Source: Bacteroidota bacterium
GTDB taxonomy: Bacteria > Bacteroidota > Bacteroidia > 2-12-FULL-35-15
DNA length: 64,000 bases
Direction: 5' to 3'
Assembly: GCA_025963775.1 (NCBI GenBank)
Contig: JAOQAD010000027.1
Coordinates: 62,001 to 126,000, forward strand
The notes below the pieces were generated by a model that had not been told where the DNA came from, ran no database searches, and saw only the letters and a program-made list of their open reading frames with translations. Each line of letters opens with the position of its first letter. Position 1 is the stretch's first letter. Below are positions 33,250 through 41,178 of this stretch, in pieces. The position numbers were made by a program, and so were the translations under genes.

Positions 33250-34536
33250 TTATTTTTTGCCAACCACCAGCTCGATCATGCTGCTTTTATCAAAATACAT
33301 ATTGGCAAGCTCTCTTACCTTAGATGCAGTAATATCTTTTACCGTTGCAATGTAGCGGTCAAAATATTCGTAGCCCAGGCCATATTCAAGCAGGCCTTTG
33401 AACCTGTCGGCAAGGGCGAAAGGCCCATCCACATTCCGCAGGAAGGTACCAAGCATGTAATTCTTCACCAGTTGCAGTTCCTCTTCGCCAACCAGCTCTT
33501 CGCGCAGGCGGTTCATTTCAAAATAGATCTCATGGATGGCATTGCTGCAAACGTCAACACCGACTTCGGTGGAGATGAAAAAATAACCTCCATGCTTCAG
33601 GGAAACAAGCCCCGAGCCGATTCCGTACGTATAGCCTTTGTCCTCGCGGATGTTGGACATCAGCCTTGATCCGAAATAACCACCGTACACAGTATTCAAT
33701 ACCTGTACCGGGTGAAAATCAGCATGCGTTTTATTGAACATCGGCTTCCCGATCCTGATCGCGGATTGCAAAGCATCTTCCTTAAAGATCAGCTGTTCCC
33801 TGTCATTGGTCGTGGAAAGCGGCACTGCACCTTTATTTACCTCTGCATTTCCTGCCCAGTCGTTCCCTCCGAAAAGGGCATCCAGTTCTGTGTATACACT
33901 GTCGTCCACCTTTCCTGCAAGGATGATCCTGCAGTTGTTGGAGCGGTAGCGCGATGCATAAAAGCGAAGCAGCTCCTCACGCCCGATCTTTTCAAAATCG
34001 GCATCTTTTACATCACGTCCGTAGGGATGCTGCTCACCGAACACCAGCTCTGAAAAGCGCTTGCGTGCAACAGTTGCCACCTTCTGGTTGTTGACCAGGA
34101 ATTTTTGCTTTTTATTTTTCAGGTGTGTTTCAAGTTCGCTCTGCGGAAAGACCGCATCCTTGATCACCTGCTCCACCATGGGAAGTGTGGCTTTCAAATG
34201 TTTGTTCAATGTATAAAGGATCACGGAAGCATTGTCCTGCTCCACGCCCACTTCGAGGAATGCACCGTAAAAGTCAACCGCATCAGCGATCTGCGCTGCA
34301 TTCATTTTCGAAGTGCCTTCTTCTAACATAGAATTAACAGTGGCTGCCTGCAATGGCATTTCCTGCTGGTACATACCGGCCGAGAACAGGAACTCGATCT
34401 TGATGATCTCCTGTGTCCCTGCATTGATCGCATACACAGGAATGTTATTCCGCAAACGCTTTTCGCTTGCATGGATCATTTCGATCTTTTCGATCGTTTT
34501 GAATGCGGGTGTTATTTTTCTATCGAGGGTTTGCAT
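33250..34536 (-). CDS. M16-family peptidase-like protein, non-catalytic partner
   Basis: The 428 residues follow the two-domain M16 (insulinase/processing-peptidase) fold, with IEFLFSAGMYQQE, the downstream YHGSRLxxNIREDKGYTYGIGSG-like segment (GGYFGSRLMSNIREDKGYTY) and TEVGVDV. The zinc motif HxxEH is missing: the corresponding position reads ATVNSMLEEGTSKM. It is therefore probably the structural subunit that pairs with the catalytic M16 protein encoded 27 bases upstream, as in mitochondrial MPP alpha/beta and bacterial M16B pairs. No signal peptide is obvious, so the compartment is uncertain. Confidence 0.9.
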   Translation of the reverse strand: MQTLDRKITPAFKTIEKIEMIHASEKRLRNNIPVYAINAGTQEIIKIEFLFSAGMYQQEMPLQAATVNSMLEEGTSKMNAAQIADAVDFYGAFLEVGVEQDNASVILYTLNKHLKATLPMVEQVIKDAVFPQSELETHLKNKKQKFLVNNQKVATVARKRFSELVFGEQHPYGRDVKDADFEKIGREELLRFYASRYRSNNCRIILAGKVDDSVYTELDALFGGNDWAGNAEVNKGAVPLSTTNDREQLIFKEDALQSAIRIGKPMFNKTHADFHPVQVLNTVYGGYFGSRLMSNIREDKGYTYGIGSGLVSLKHGGYFFISTEVGVDVCSNAIHEIYFEMNRLREELVGEEELQLVKNYMLGTFLRNVDGPFALADRFKGLLEYGLGYEYFDRYIATVKDITASKVRELANMYFDKSSMIELVVGKK

Positions 34537-34563
34537 ACGTGCTGAGTGAGTAAAAATGAATGC

Positions 34564-35802
34564 TTAATTTTTTGCTTTGTAATACAGGGTGGAACAATTT
34601 TCTTCCCTGAAAATAATGTTCGCCTGCTCCATGATCTGCTTGTCGGTAACGGCAAGGTATTTTTCCACTTCCTGGTTGATCAGCCCGGCATCGCCCAGCA
34701 GCTCGCAGATTGCGAGATTGGTGGCCTTGTTGAGCACATCCACTTCGCCGAACACATGCGATGCTTCCATCTTGTTCTTCACCTTCGTGAGCTCATCTGC
34801 GCTTACAGCAGCTGTCCTCATTTTATCCAGCTCTTCATTGATGGCGGCATCGGCCTGCTCCATGCTCACGCCTTTGATCAGCTTGCCTGAAACCACGAAA
34901 AGCCCTTTATCGAAATCGCCCAAAACATAAGCGCTAATATCGCTGAATAATTTTTTCTCCTTGATCAACGCATTGTGCATGCGTGAAGAATTTCCGCGTG
35001 AAAGAATGTCGGAGATCAGGTCGACAGCATAATATTCCTTATCGTAACGCGAGCACATGTGGTAGGCTTTGTAAATGGCATCCACAGGAACATCGCGCTC
35101 AACGGTGAGACTGCGTGCTTCTGTTTGCTGCGGCTCCGGCTGCAGGTTGCGTTTGTTCTCCGGCCCCATCGGGATCGGGCCGAACCATTTTTCGGAAAGG
35201 CGCTTCACTTCTTCCAGCTCCACGTTCCCGGCAACTACCATAATGGCATTGTTCGGGCAATAGAATTTTTTGAAGAAATTCCGCACATCATCCATGCGTG
35301 CATTTTCAATGTGCGAGATCTCTTTCCCGATCGTGTCCCATTTGTAGGAATGCACCTTGTAGGCCATCGGCCGCATCAGCAGCCACACATCGCCGTAAGG
35401 CTGATTGAGGTAGCGCTGCTTGAACTCCTCAATGACCACGTTGCGCTGCACTTCGAGGCTCTTTTCCGAGAATGCAAGGCTCAGCATGCGGTCACTCTCC
35501 AGCCAGAATCCCGTTTCAAGATTTTCCACGGGAAGCGTAAGGTAATAATTGGTGATATCGTTGGTGGTGAATGCATTGTTCTCGCCTCCAACCATCTGCA
35601 ATGGCTCATCGTAATTTGCGATGTTCACCGAGCCCCCGAACATGAGGTGCTCAAACAAATGGGCAAAGCCGGTTTGCCCGGGATCCTCATCCCGTGCGCC
35701 AACGTTGTAAAGTATATTGATGCAGGCAAGCGGCGTTGATTTGTCCTGGTGAACGATCACGGTGAGCCCGTTCGGCAATTTAAATTTTTCGTATTTTATC
35801 AT
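34564..35802 (-). CDS. M16-family zinc metallopeptidase, catalytic
   Basis: The 412-residue protein has the inverted zinc motif HLFEH at residues 48-52 (GFAHLFEHLMFGG), and the third ligand glutamate lies in EVQRNVVIEEFKQR about 75 residues later. The YDKEYYAVDLISDILSRGNSSRM segment belongs to the second M16 domain. M16B peptidases degrade or process small peptides inside a clam-shell chamber. It is followed by the HxxEH-less partner, giving a probable heterodimer. It lacks a signal peptide, so a cytoplasmic location is likely. Confidence 0.93.
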   Translation of the reverse strand: MIKYEKFKLPNGLTVIVHQDKSTPLACINILYNVGARDEDPGQTGFAHLFEHLMFGGSVNIANYDEPLQMVGGENNAFTTNDITNYYLTLPVENLETGFWLESDRMLSLAFSEKSLEVQRNVVIEEFKQRYLNQPYGDVWLLMRPMAYKVHSYKWDTIGKEISHIENARMDDVRNFFKKFYCPNNAIMVVAGNVELEEVKRLSEKWFGPIPMGPENKRNLQPEPQQTEARSLTVERDVPVDAIYKAYHMCSRYDKEYYAVDLISDILSRGNSSRMHNALIKEKKLFSDISAYVLGDFDKGLFVVSGKLIKGVSMEQADAAINEELDKMRTAAVSADELTKVKNKMEASHVFGEVDVLNKATNLAICELLGDAGLINQEVEKYLAVTDKQIMEQANIIFREENCSTLYYKAKN

Positions 35803-35859
35803 ACTTTGGTTAAATAAGGTTATTGGTTAAATGGTAATTGAGGCGAAGCTGAAAGATCT

Positions 35860-36804
35860 TCAAAAACCATTCAATAATTCTTTCTTTGCAGCATTGTATT
35901 CGGCAATGATCTCCTCAATGATCGCTTTTGCAGGCTTGATCTCTTTTATCAGGGCTGCTACCTGCCCGATCTCGAGCTCTCCTTCGTCGAGGTCGCCTTC
36001 AAACATACCTTTTTTGGAGCGGCCCCTTCCCAAAAGTGCGCTTAATTCTTCCACAGAGGCTCCCCTGTTTTCCGCTTCCTGCACTTCCCCGAAAAATTTG
36101 TTCCTGAGCAGCCTCACCGGGGTAAGCTGTTTCAGCATTAATTTGGTATCCCCTTCCGCAGAATGGATCACGCTGTTCTTAAAATTAAGATTGGCGGAAG
36201 ATTCTTCGGAAGCTACAAAGCGGCTGCCGATCTGTACGCCATCCGCGCCCAGCGCCATGGCTGCCAGCATTGCCCTGCCTGTACCGATTCCCCCGGCGGC
36301 GATCACCGGGATCTTTACCGCCTGTCTGATCAGCGGGACCAGGCAAAGCGTCGTGGTTTCCTCCCTCCCGTTGTGCCCTCCCGCTTCAAATCCTTCCGCA
36401 ACAATGGCATCCACCCCGGCTTCTTCGGCTTTCAGGGCGAATTTTGTATTGGCGATCACGTGCACCACAGTAATTCCTTTATCTTTCAGTGTTTTTGTCC
36501 ATGTTTTCGGGTTCCCGGCAGAGGTGATAACCACTTTTACGCCTTCCGAGAAGATGATCTCCATGTGCTTGTCGATATCGGGGTAAAGCATGGGCACATT
36601 CACCCCAAAAGGCTTATCTGTGGCCTTTTTGCATTTTTGAATATGTTCCCTGAGCATTTCCGGGTACATGCTGCCGCTCCCGATGACCCCGAGCCCGCCG
36701 GCATTGCTGACAGCAGCCGCAAGCTCCCAGCCGCTGCACCAGATCATGCCAGCCTGCACAAGCGGATATTGAATGTTAAAAAGTTCGGTGATCTTTTTGG
36801 ACAT
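35860..36804 (-). CDS. Nitronate monooxygenase / FabK-like FMN protein
   Basis: The 314-residue TIM-barrel flavoprotein starts ITELFNIQYPLVQAGMIWCSG. It has GGLGVIGSGS, the conserved histidine region VAEGFEAGGHNG, and the FMN-phosphate site PVIAAGGIGTGRAMLAAMALGADGVQIGSRF. Members are annotated either as nitronate monooxygenase (2-nitropropane dioxygenase) or as enoyl-ACP reductase II, and sequence alone does not separate the two with certainty. It lies 57 bases upstream of the M16 pair in the same direction. Confidence 0.88.
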   Translation of the reverse strand: MSKKITELFNIQYPLVQAGMIWCSGWELAAAVSNAGGLGVIGSGSMYPEMLREHIQKCKKATDKPFGVNVPMLYPDIDKHMEIIFSEGVKVVITSAGNPKTWTKTLKDKGITVVHVIANTKFALKAEEAGVDAIVAEGFEAGGHNGREETTTLCLVPLIRQAVKIPVIAAGGIGTGRAMLAAMALGADGVQIGSRFVASEESSANLNFKNSVIHSAEGDTKLMLKQLTPVRLLRNKFFGEVQEAENRGASVEELSALLGRGRSKKGMFEGDLDEGELEIGQVAALIKEIKPAKAIIEEIIAEYNAAKKELLNGF

Positions 36805-36885
36805 TATTCGGTTTTTTTTATCTTTGTGTAAGAAGTGACGAAGGTAAAAATATTATTTGTGTATTTTTGTTTACATTTTTTATTA

Positions 36886-36893
36886 TATATTTG
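36886..36893 (+). promoter_or_regulatory. Putative -7 promoter element of the first DUF6089 gene
   Basis: TATATTTG ends 5 bases before the ATG at 36899. Its position relative to the ATG is nearly the same as in the second paralogue. Confidence 0.5.
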
Positions 36894-36898
36894 CAACT

Positions 36899-37813
36899 AT
36901 GCGTAAATTACTACTACTACTAACCGTACTTTCTTTACCAGCACTTTCCCACGCTCAATACCTGTGGGATTTTGGTGTTCAGGCCGGTGCATCCAACTAC
37001 CTGGGTGAAATGGGCGGTAAAGAAAAAACCCGCAGGAATTTCGTAAGCGACATTAAATTATCCAAAACGCAGATCACTGCAGGCGGCTTTGCCCGTTATA
37101 AATTCACTCCACTGATCTCTGCAAAGCTTGCTGCTAACTGGATCCGCATCGAAGGAGAGGATAACAAATCCACCAACCGCGGCCGCGTTGGCCGTAACCT
37201 TTCTTTCCAGAACAATATTATTGAGCTTGAGCTTACCGGGCAGGTCTTCTTTTACGAGGTGCCTGACTTAGGACATACTTACCGCTACCGCAACGATTTT
37301 AAAATGTATGCGTTTGCAGGTGTTTCCGGTTATTACCACAATCCACGCACCCACTACCAGGGTGAATGGATCAGCCTTCAGCCATTGCAGACAGAAGGCC
37401 GCCATTACAGCAAAGTGGGCGTTGCCATTCCTTTGGGGATCGGACTTTTCTTCACCATTGAAAAGCGCCACCGCATCGGCTGGGAATTCAACTGGAGGAC
37501 CACCTTCACCGATTACCTGGATGACGTAAGCACTGTTTATGCTGATCCTGCCGACCTTACAAGCGCTGAAGCGATCGCACTGGCAAACCGCCACAATGAA
37601 CTGGGTGACGACTCTAACAAAGATTACCCTGTAGCTTCCAACTACGGCCCGGGGAAAAAACGCGGCGATCCTTCGCACAACGACTCTTACCTGTCCACCT
37701 CGGTGTATTACAGCTATGTATTGCGCGGGCGAAGCAGCTTCTACCGCTCCAAATACGGCAGCATCTTCAAACATAAAAAATACAAGAAACGTAAGATACG
37801 TGCTAAATTCTAA
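36899..37813 (+). CDS. DUF6089-family outer-membrane-type protein, paralogue 1
   Basis: The 304-residue exported protein has a signal peptide (MRKLLLLLTVLSLPALSHAQ) and opens with YLWDFGVQAGASNYLGEMGGKEKTRRNFVSDI, the usual DUF6089 start. Alternating aromatic strands of a small beta-barrel follow (ARYKFTPLISAKLAANWIRIEG; LELTGQVFFYEVPDLG; HRIGWEFNWRTTFTDYLDDVSTVYAD). The C-terminus is very basic (KHKKYKKRKIRAKF), which is odd for an outer-membrane protein. The family has no assigned function. The gene downstream is a close tandem copy. The frame opens earlier (36857), but the ATG at 36899 precedes the signal peptide. Confidence 0.85.
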   Translation: MRKLLLLLTVLSLPALSHAQYLWDFGVQAGASNYLGEMGGKEKTRRNFVSDIKLSKTQITAGGFARYKFTPLISAKLAANWIRIEGEDNKSTNRGRVGRNLSFQNNIIELELTGQVFFYEVPDLGHTYRYRNDFKMYAFAGVSGYYHNPRTHYQGEWISLQPLQTEGRHYSKVGVAIPLGIGLFFTIEKRHRIGWEFNWRTTFTDYLDDVSTVYADPADLTSAEAIALANRHNELGDDSNKDYPVASNYGPGKKRGDPSHNDSYLSTSVYYSYVLRGRSSFYRSKYGSIFKHKKYKKRKIRAKF

Positions 37814-37820
37814 AACAAAG

Positions 37821-37846
37821 GCCTCCGCAAAACGGGGGCTTTTTTT
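37821..37846 (+). terminator. Intrinsic terminator after DUF6089 paralogue 1
   Basis: The stem GCCTCCG/CGGGGGC (one G-T pair) with a 5-base loop is followed directly by seven Ts. Confidence 0.85.
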
Positions 37847-37916
37847 ATGGCCGCAGGATGCACTCCGGGCAGTCATTAAAATGAGATTTCAGTGGTGAAA
37901 AATTTATCCGCGAAAA

Positions 37917-37947
37917 TTGTGTTTTGTCCGGAATTAATTTATATTTG
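37917..37947 (+). promoter_or_regulatory. Bacteroidota-type promoter of the second DUF6089 gene
   Basis: A -33 TTG (37917-37919), 20-bp spacer and -7 TATATTTG (37940-37947) end 4 bases before the ATG at 37952, predicting a leaderless or nearly leaderless transcript. Confidence 0.6.
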
Positions 37948-37951
37948 TTAT

Positions 37952-38863
37952 ATGCGTAAACTACTCTCCCTTCTATCAATCATTGCTTTACCTGTAATTT
38001 CCCAGGCTCAGTACCTTTGGGATTTCGGCGGACAGGCAGGCGCTTCCAACTATCTTGGTGATATAGGCGGCAAAGAAAAAACACGTAGAAATTTTGTGAG
38101 CGACATGCAGCTCTCGAAAACACAATTTACGGTAGGCGCTTTTGCCCGCTACAGGTTCTCACCCCTGATCTCGGCAAAGCTTGCTGCAAACTGGGTCCGG
38201 ATAGAAGGAGCAGATAATAAATCGAGCAACCCGGGGCGGGTAGGCCGCAACCTTTCTTTCCAGAATAACATTCTTGAGCTGGAGCTTACCGGCCAGGTAT
38301 TTTTTTATGAAATTCCTGATCTCGGGCATACCTATATGTACCGCAACGATTTTAAAATGTATGCTTTTGCGGGCGTTACAGGTTATTACAACAATCCGCG
38401 GACAATGTACAATGGCGAATGGGTGAACCTGCAGCCGCTGCAGACAGAAGGCAAGCATTACAGCAAAGCAGGCTTTGCAATCCCGGTAGGCATCGGCATG
38501 TATTTCACTATCAACAAGCGCCACCGCTTTGGCTGGGAATTCAACTGGAGAACGACCTTTACCGATTACCTCGATGATGTAAGCGGCGTATATGCCGATC
38601 CGGCGGAACTAAACAGCGAGCAGGCAATGCTGCTTGCCAACCGTTACAATGAGCTTGGTTCACAGGCCGGCGTTCCGGATTCAAAGAATTACCTGCCGGG
38701 CTCAAAAAGAGGCGATGCGAGCCATAAAGACGCATACCTCTCCACTTCCTTTTATTACAGTTATGTGATCCGCGGAAGGAGCAGCATTTACAAAGGCCAG
38801 TTCGGAAGTATCTTCAAGAACAGCCAGCAATATAAAAAACGCAGAAGACGCGCAAAATTCTAA
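37952..38863 (+). CDS. DUF6089-family outer-membrane-type protein, paralogue 2
   Basis: The 303-residue protein is closely similar to the preceding gene product along its whole length, sharing for example YLWDFGGQAGASNYLGDIGGKEKTRRNFVSDM, GRVGRNLSFQNNI and RFGWEFNWRTTFTDYLDDVSGVYADPAEL. It has a signal peptide (MRKLLSLLSIIALPVISQAQ) and the same basic tail (QYKKRRRRAKF). The most variable stretch is the loop around residues 220-255. With a separate promoter and terminator, the two copies can be expressed independently. ATG 37952 is used, since an upstream in-frame ATG (37892) would cover the promoter. Confidence 0.85.
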   Translation: MRKLLSLLSIIALPVISQAQYLWDFGGQAGASNYLGDIGGKEKTRRNFVSDMQLSKTQFTVGAFARYRFSPLISAKLAANWVRIEGADNKSSNPGRVGRNLSFQNNILELELTGQVFFYEIPDLGHTYMYRNDFKMYAFAGVTGYYNNPRTMYNGEWVNLQPLQTEGKHYSKAGFAIPVGIGMYFTINKRHRFGWEFNWRTTFTDYLDDVSGVYADPAELNSEQAMLLANRYNELGSQAGVPDSKNYLPGSKRGDASHKDAYLSTSFYYSYVIRGRSSIYKGQFGSIFKNSQQYKKRRRRAKF

Positions 38864-38873
38864 CAATAACAAG

Positions 38874-38897
38874 GCCCCGCAACAACGGGGCTTTTTT
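38874..38897 (+). terminator. Intrinsic terminator after DUF6089 paralogue 2
   Basis: A perfect GCCCCG/CGGGGC stem with loop CAACAA is followed by six Ts. Confidence 0.88.
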
Positions 38898-38907
38898 ATA
38901 TACCATT

Positions 38908-39600
38908 ATGAGAAAGATCGGATTAATAGGTGGCATCAGCTGGGTATCCACTGTTGATTATTACAGGTTCATCAATACGGGTGTCAATGAAAAGCTCGGC
39001 GGCTTGAATTTCGCGGAATGCATGATCTACTCGTTCAATTACGCGGACATTAAAAAGAACAACGATGCCAACGACTGGGACAAGACCTTAGCCATGATCA
39101 CTGAAGCATCCCTGCACATGAAGAATGCCGGGGCTGAAGCGATCGTGCTTTGCGCGAATACCATGCATTTGATCGCGGATAAGCTGCAGTTAGCGATTGG
39201 CATCCCGGTGATCCACATTGCTGAGGCTACAGCAACTGAAATAGAGAAAAAGCAGGTAACAAAAGTGGGACTGCTCGGAACAAAATTCACCATGGAGCGG
39301 GATTTTTTTACATCAAAGCTGGAAGAGAAAAACATTGAAGTGATCATCCCGGAGGAGGACGACCGCGCATTTATCCACTATACCATTTTTGAGGAATTAG
39401 GCCGGGGATTGCTGCTTGAAGAAAGCAGGCAGCGTTACATTTCAATCATCAACACACTGGTTGAAAAAGGTGCCGGGGGGATCATTCTTGGCTGTACGGA
39501 AATTCCTTTATTAATTAAACAGGAAGATGTGAGTGTGCCGGTGTTTGATACGGCGATGATCCATTCGAGGGCTGCGGTGGAGTTTATGATTGGAGAGTAG
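38908..39600 (+). CDS. Aspartate/glutamate racemase family protein
   Basis: The 230-residue protein starts MRKIGLIGGISWVST and has the two catalytic cysteines of the PLP-independent racemase family: C82 in LCANTMH and C196 in LGCTEIP. Such enzymes interconvert L- and D-aspartate (or glutamate) by two-base proton transfer. The product may feed peptidoglycan or D-amino-acid metabolism, and substrate choice cannot be read here. The start is 10 bases after the terminator of the previous gene, so its own promoter must be weak or overlapping, or it depends on read-through. Confidence 0.9.
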   Translation: MRKIGLIGGISWVSTVDYYRFINTGVNEKLGGLNFAECMIYSFNYADIKKNNDANDWDKTLAMITEASLHMKNAGAEAIVLCANTMHLIADKLQLAIGIPVIHIAEATATEIEKKQVTKVGLLGTKFTMERDFFTSKLEEKNIEVIIPEEDDRAFIHYTIFEELGRGLLLEESRQRYISIINTLVEKGAGGIILGCTEIPLLIKQEDVSVPVFDTAMIHSRAAVEFMIGE

Positions 39601-39664
39601 TCAAAAATAACACAGCCCTAAGCCCTCTCAAGAGGAGAATTGCCGCTGCAAACATTGAAACTAA

Positions 39665-39708
39665 TTGTCAACATTATAATTTTTCACAAAAAATATAAAT
39701 GTTGGCAA
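39665..39708. repeat. Small inverted repeat (TTGtCAACATT)
   Basis: TTGTCAACATT (39665-39675) and AATGTTGGCAA (39698-39708) pair with one mismatch around an A/T-rich loop. It is distinct from the larger repeat that follows. Confidence 0.6.
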
Positions 39709-39717
39709 CTTAGTTTT

Positions 39718-39821
39718 GTCATGCCGTGCTACGACACGGCCTCTCTCTATAATCACAAGATGAAGGGAATCCTGCCAGCCTCAACATTGCGTAGAGATTC
39801 CGTGTCGGGGCACGGAATGAC
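39718..39821. repeat. 104-bp inverted repeat with 22-bp arms
   Basis: The arms start GTCATGCCGTGC and end ACGGAATGAC. The left 22 bases (39718-39739) pair with the right 22 (39800-39821) with three mismatches. The element lies between the racemase gene and the polysaccharide locus. It resembles dispersed 'gtcattccgtg' palindromes seen in other bacterial genomes. Confidence 0.8.
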
Positions 39822-39859
39822 GGAGACAAGAATTAACCTGGAGATTAAGTAAACAACTA

Positions 39860-40612
39860 TCACTTCCCTCCAAAGAACTGCCCCAGCTTCGACAGCGGTT
39901 TCCTGATGAGTGTAAACATTCCCGGCTTGAGCCCATTGAGCAGCCAGGCTTTTTTATCCTCGCGGTTTGCCTTGATGCGATTGGAAAGCGACACATTGCT
40001 TTTTCCTCCCACGCGCATTTTCACCAATACTTCCGGGATGTAGGCAGTGCTGCATTGATGCCTGTGCAAAAGGCGCAGCATCATTTCATAATCTGCAGCG
40101 GAGCGTAATGTAGTATTGAACACGCCAAACTTATCATAACATTTTTTCAGGACGAAAAATGAAGGGTGAGGCGGCATCCAGCCTTTGAAGAACAATCCAT
40201 GCGCATATTCACCGGAGCTCCAGTGACGCTTGATCTTGTTTGTATCTGTTCTATCGACATACTGGAGGTCGCCATACACGGTATCGGTATTTTTTTCCCT
40301 GAATGCTTTTACAATTCTCGAGATCACTTTTTCATCGGTGTAAAAATCATCCGCATGCAGGATTCCGATGATCTCCCCGGTAGCCATGGCAATTCCCTTG
40401 TTGATGGCAAAATAAATTCCATCGTCTTTTTCCGAAATTATTTTTGAGATCCCGGATCTGTGTCTTTCAATTACTTCAAGGGTGTTGTCTTTGGAAAGCC
40501 CGTCGACAATGATGTATTCAATGTCTTTATAATCCTGTGAAAGTACCGACTGAATAGTCGATTCGATCGTGGAAGCGCTGTTATAGCAAACGGTGATGAT
40601 GGAAACTTTCAT
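39860..40612 (-). CDS. Glycosyltransferase family 2
   Basis: The 250-residue GT-A enzyme has the N-terminal MKVSIITVCYNSASTIESTIQSVLSQDYKDIEYIIVDG, the nucleotide-sugar/metal DxD-type motif HADD (ILHADDFY), and the acceptor-side GLFFKGWMPPHPSFF. The sequence is close to the Bacteroidota capsule GT2 enzymes (WcaA/colanic-like) that add single sugars to lipid-linked oligosaccharides. It shares 1 base with the WcaF-like gene upstream, so the two are translationally coupled. It is the promoter-distal end of the polysaccharide locus. Confidence 0.9.
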   Translation of the reverse strand: MKVSIITVCYNSASTIESTIQSVLSQDYKDIEYIIVDGLSKDNTLEVIERHRSGISKIISEKDDGIYFAINKGIAMATGEIIGILHADDFYTDEKVISRIVKAFREKNTDTVYGDLQYVDRTDTNKIKRHWSSGEYAHGLFFKGWMPPHPSFFVLKKCYDKFGVFNTTLRSAADYEMMLRLLHRHQCSTAYIPEVLVKMRVGGKSNVSLSNRIKANREDKKAWLLNGLKPGMFTLIRKPLSKLGQFFGGK

Positions 40613-41160
40613 TACTCAATGATCCTTTCCCTTGTTTTTTTTGCCGGGTTTCCCTGGTAAACTGCATACGCATCGAGGTTGGATGTGGCAACCGATCCGG
40701 CTGAAAGCACAGCATGTGAATGGCATTTCACTCCCGGGCAAACCGTTGATCTTGCGCCGATCCAAACGCCTTCTTCAAGTGTGATCGCACCAACGATGAG
40801 ATCGAAGGAAGATTTTTTATAATTGTGATTTCCGCAAAGCAGCAATGCTCCCTGCGAGATACAGGCGTTATTGCCGATGGAAACATCCGCGAGGTTATCG
40901 ATCCAGGCATACTCTCCGATCCATACATGATCGCCGATGCTCAGCTTCCAAGGATATTTGATGTTTACGTGAGGCTTTACCACCACTGCTTTGCCGACCT
41001 TTGCACCGAAAAGTCTCAAAAGGAGAATTTTAAAACCGTTAACTGGAAAAGCGGAATTGAAGAAGGCCGCATTGGTAAAATACCAAAGGAACCTCTTCAC
41101 AGGATTTGCCCCAGGCCCATACCAGGAATTATTGAACTGCGACAAATCGGTTTTCTGCAT
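40612..41160 (-). CDS. wcaF: WcaF-like hexapeptide acetyltransferase
   Basis: The 182-residue left-handed beta-helix protein matches WcaF of colanic-acid-type clusters: SQFNNSWYGPGANPVKRFLWYF at the N-terminus, FGAKVGKAVVVKPHVNIKYPWKLSIGDHVWIGE, LLCGNHNYKKSSFDLIVG, and VWIGARSTVCPGVKCHSHAVLSAGSVAT. It would O-acetylate a sugar of the exported polysaccharide with acetyl-CoA. It shares one base with the GT2 gene that follows it. Confidence 0.9.
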   Translation of the reverse strand: MQKTDLSQFNNSWYGPGANPVKRFLWYFTNAAFFNSAFPVNGFKILLLRLFGAKVGKAVVVKPHVNIKYPWKLSIGDHVWIGEYAWIDNLADVSIGNNACISQGALLLCGNHNYKKSSFDLIVGAITLEEGVWIGARSTVCPGVKCHSHAVLSAGSVATSNLDAYAVYQGNPAKKTRERIIE

Positions 41161-41178
41161 GCGACAAATTTATTAAAG

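Noticed and set aside
35059-36831. Long plus-strand frames opposite the M16 and nitronate monooxygenase genes
   Set aside because: They are shadows of high-confidence genes, with no promoter, no domain and unusual composition.
39640-39852. Small plus-strand frame in the repeat region
   Set aside because: It consists mainly of the inverted repeat sequence and has no coding character.
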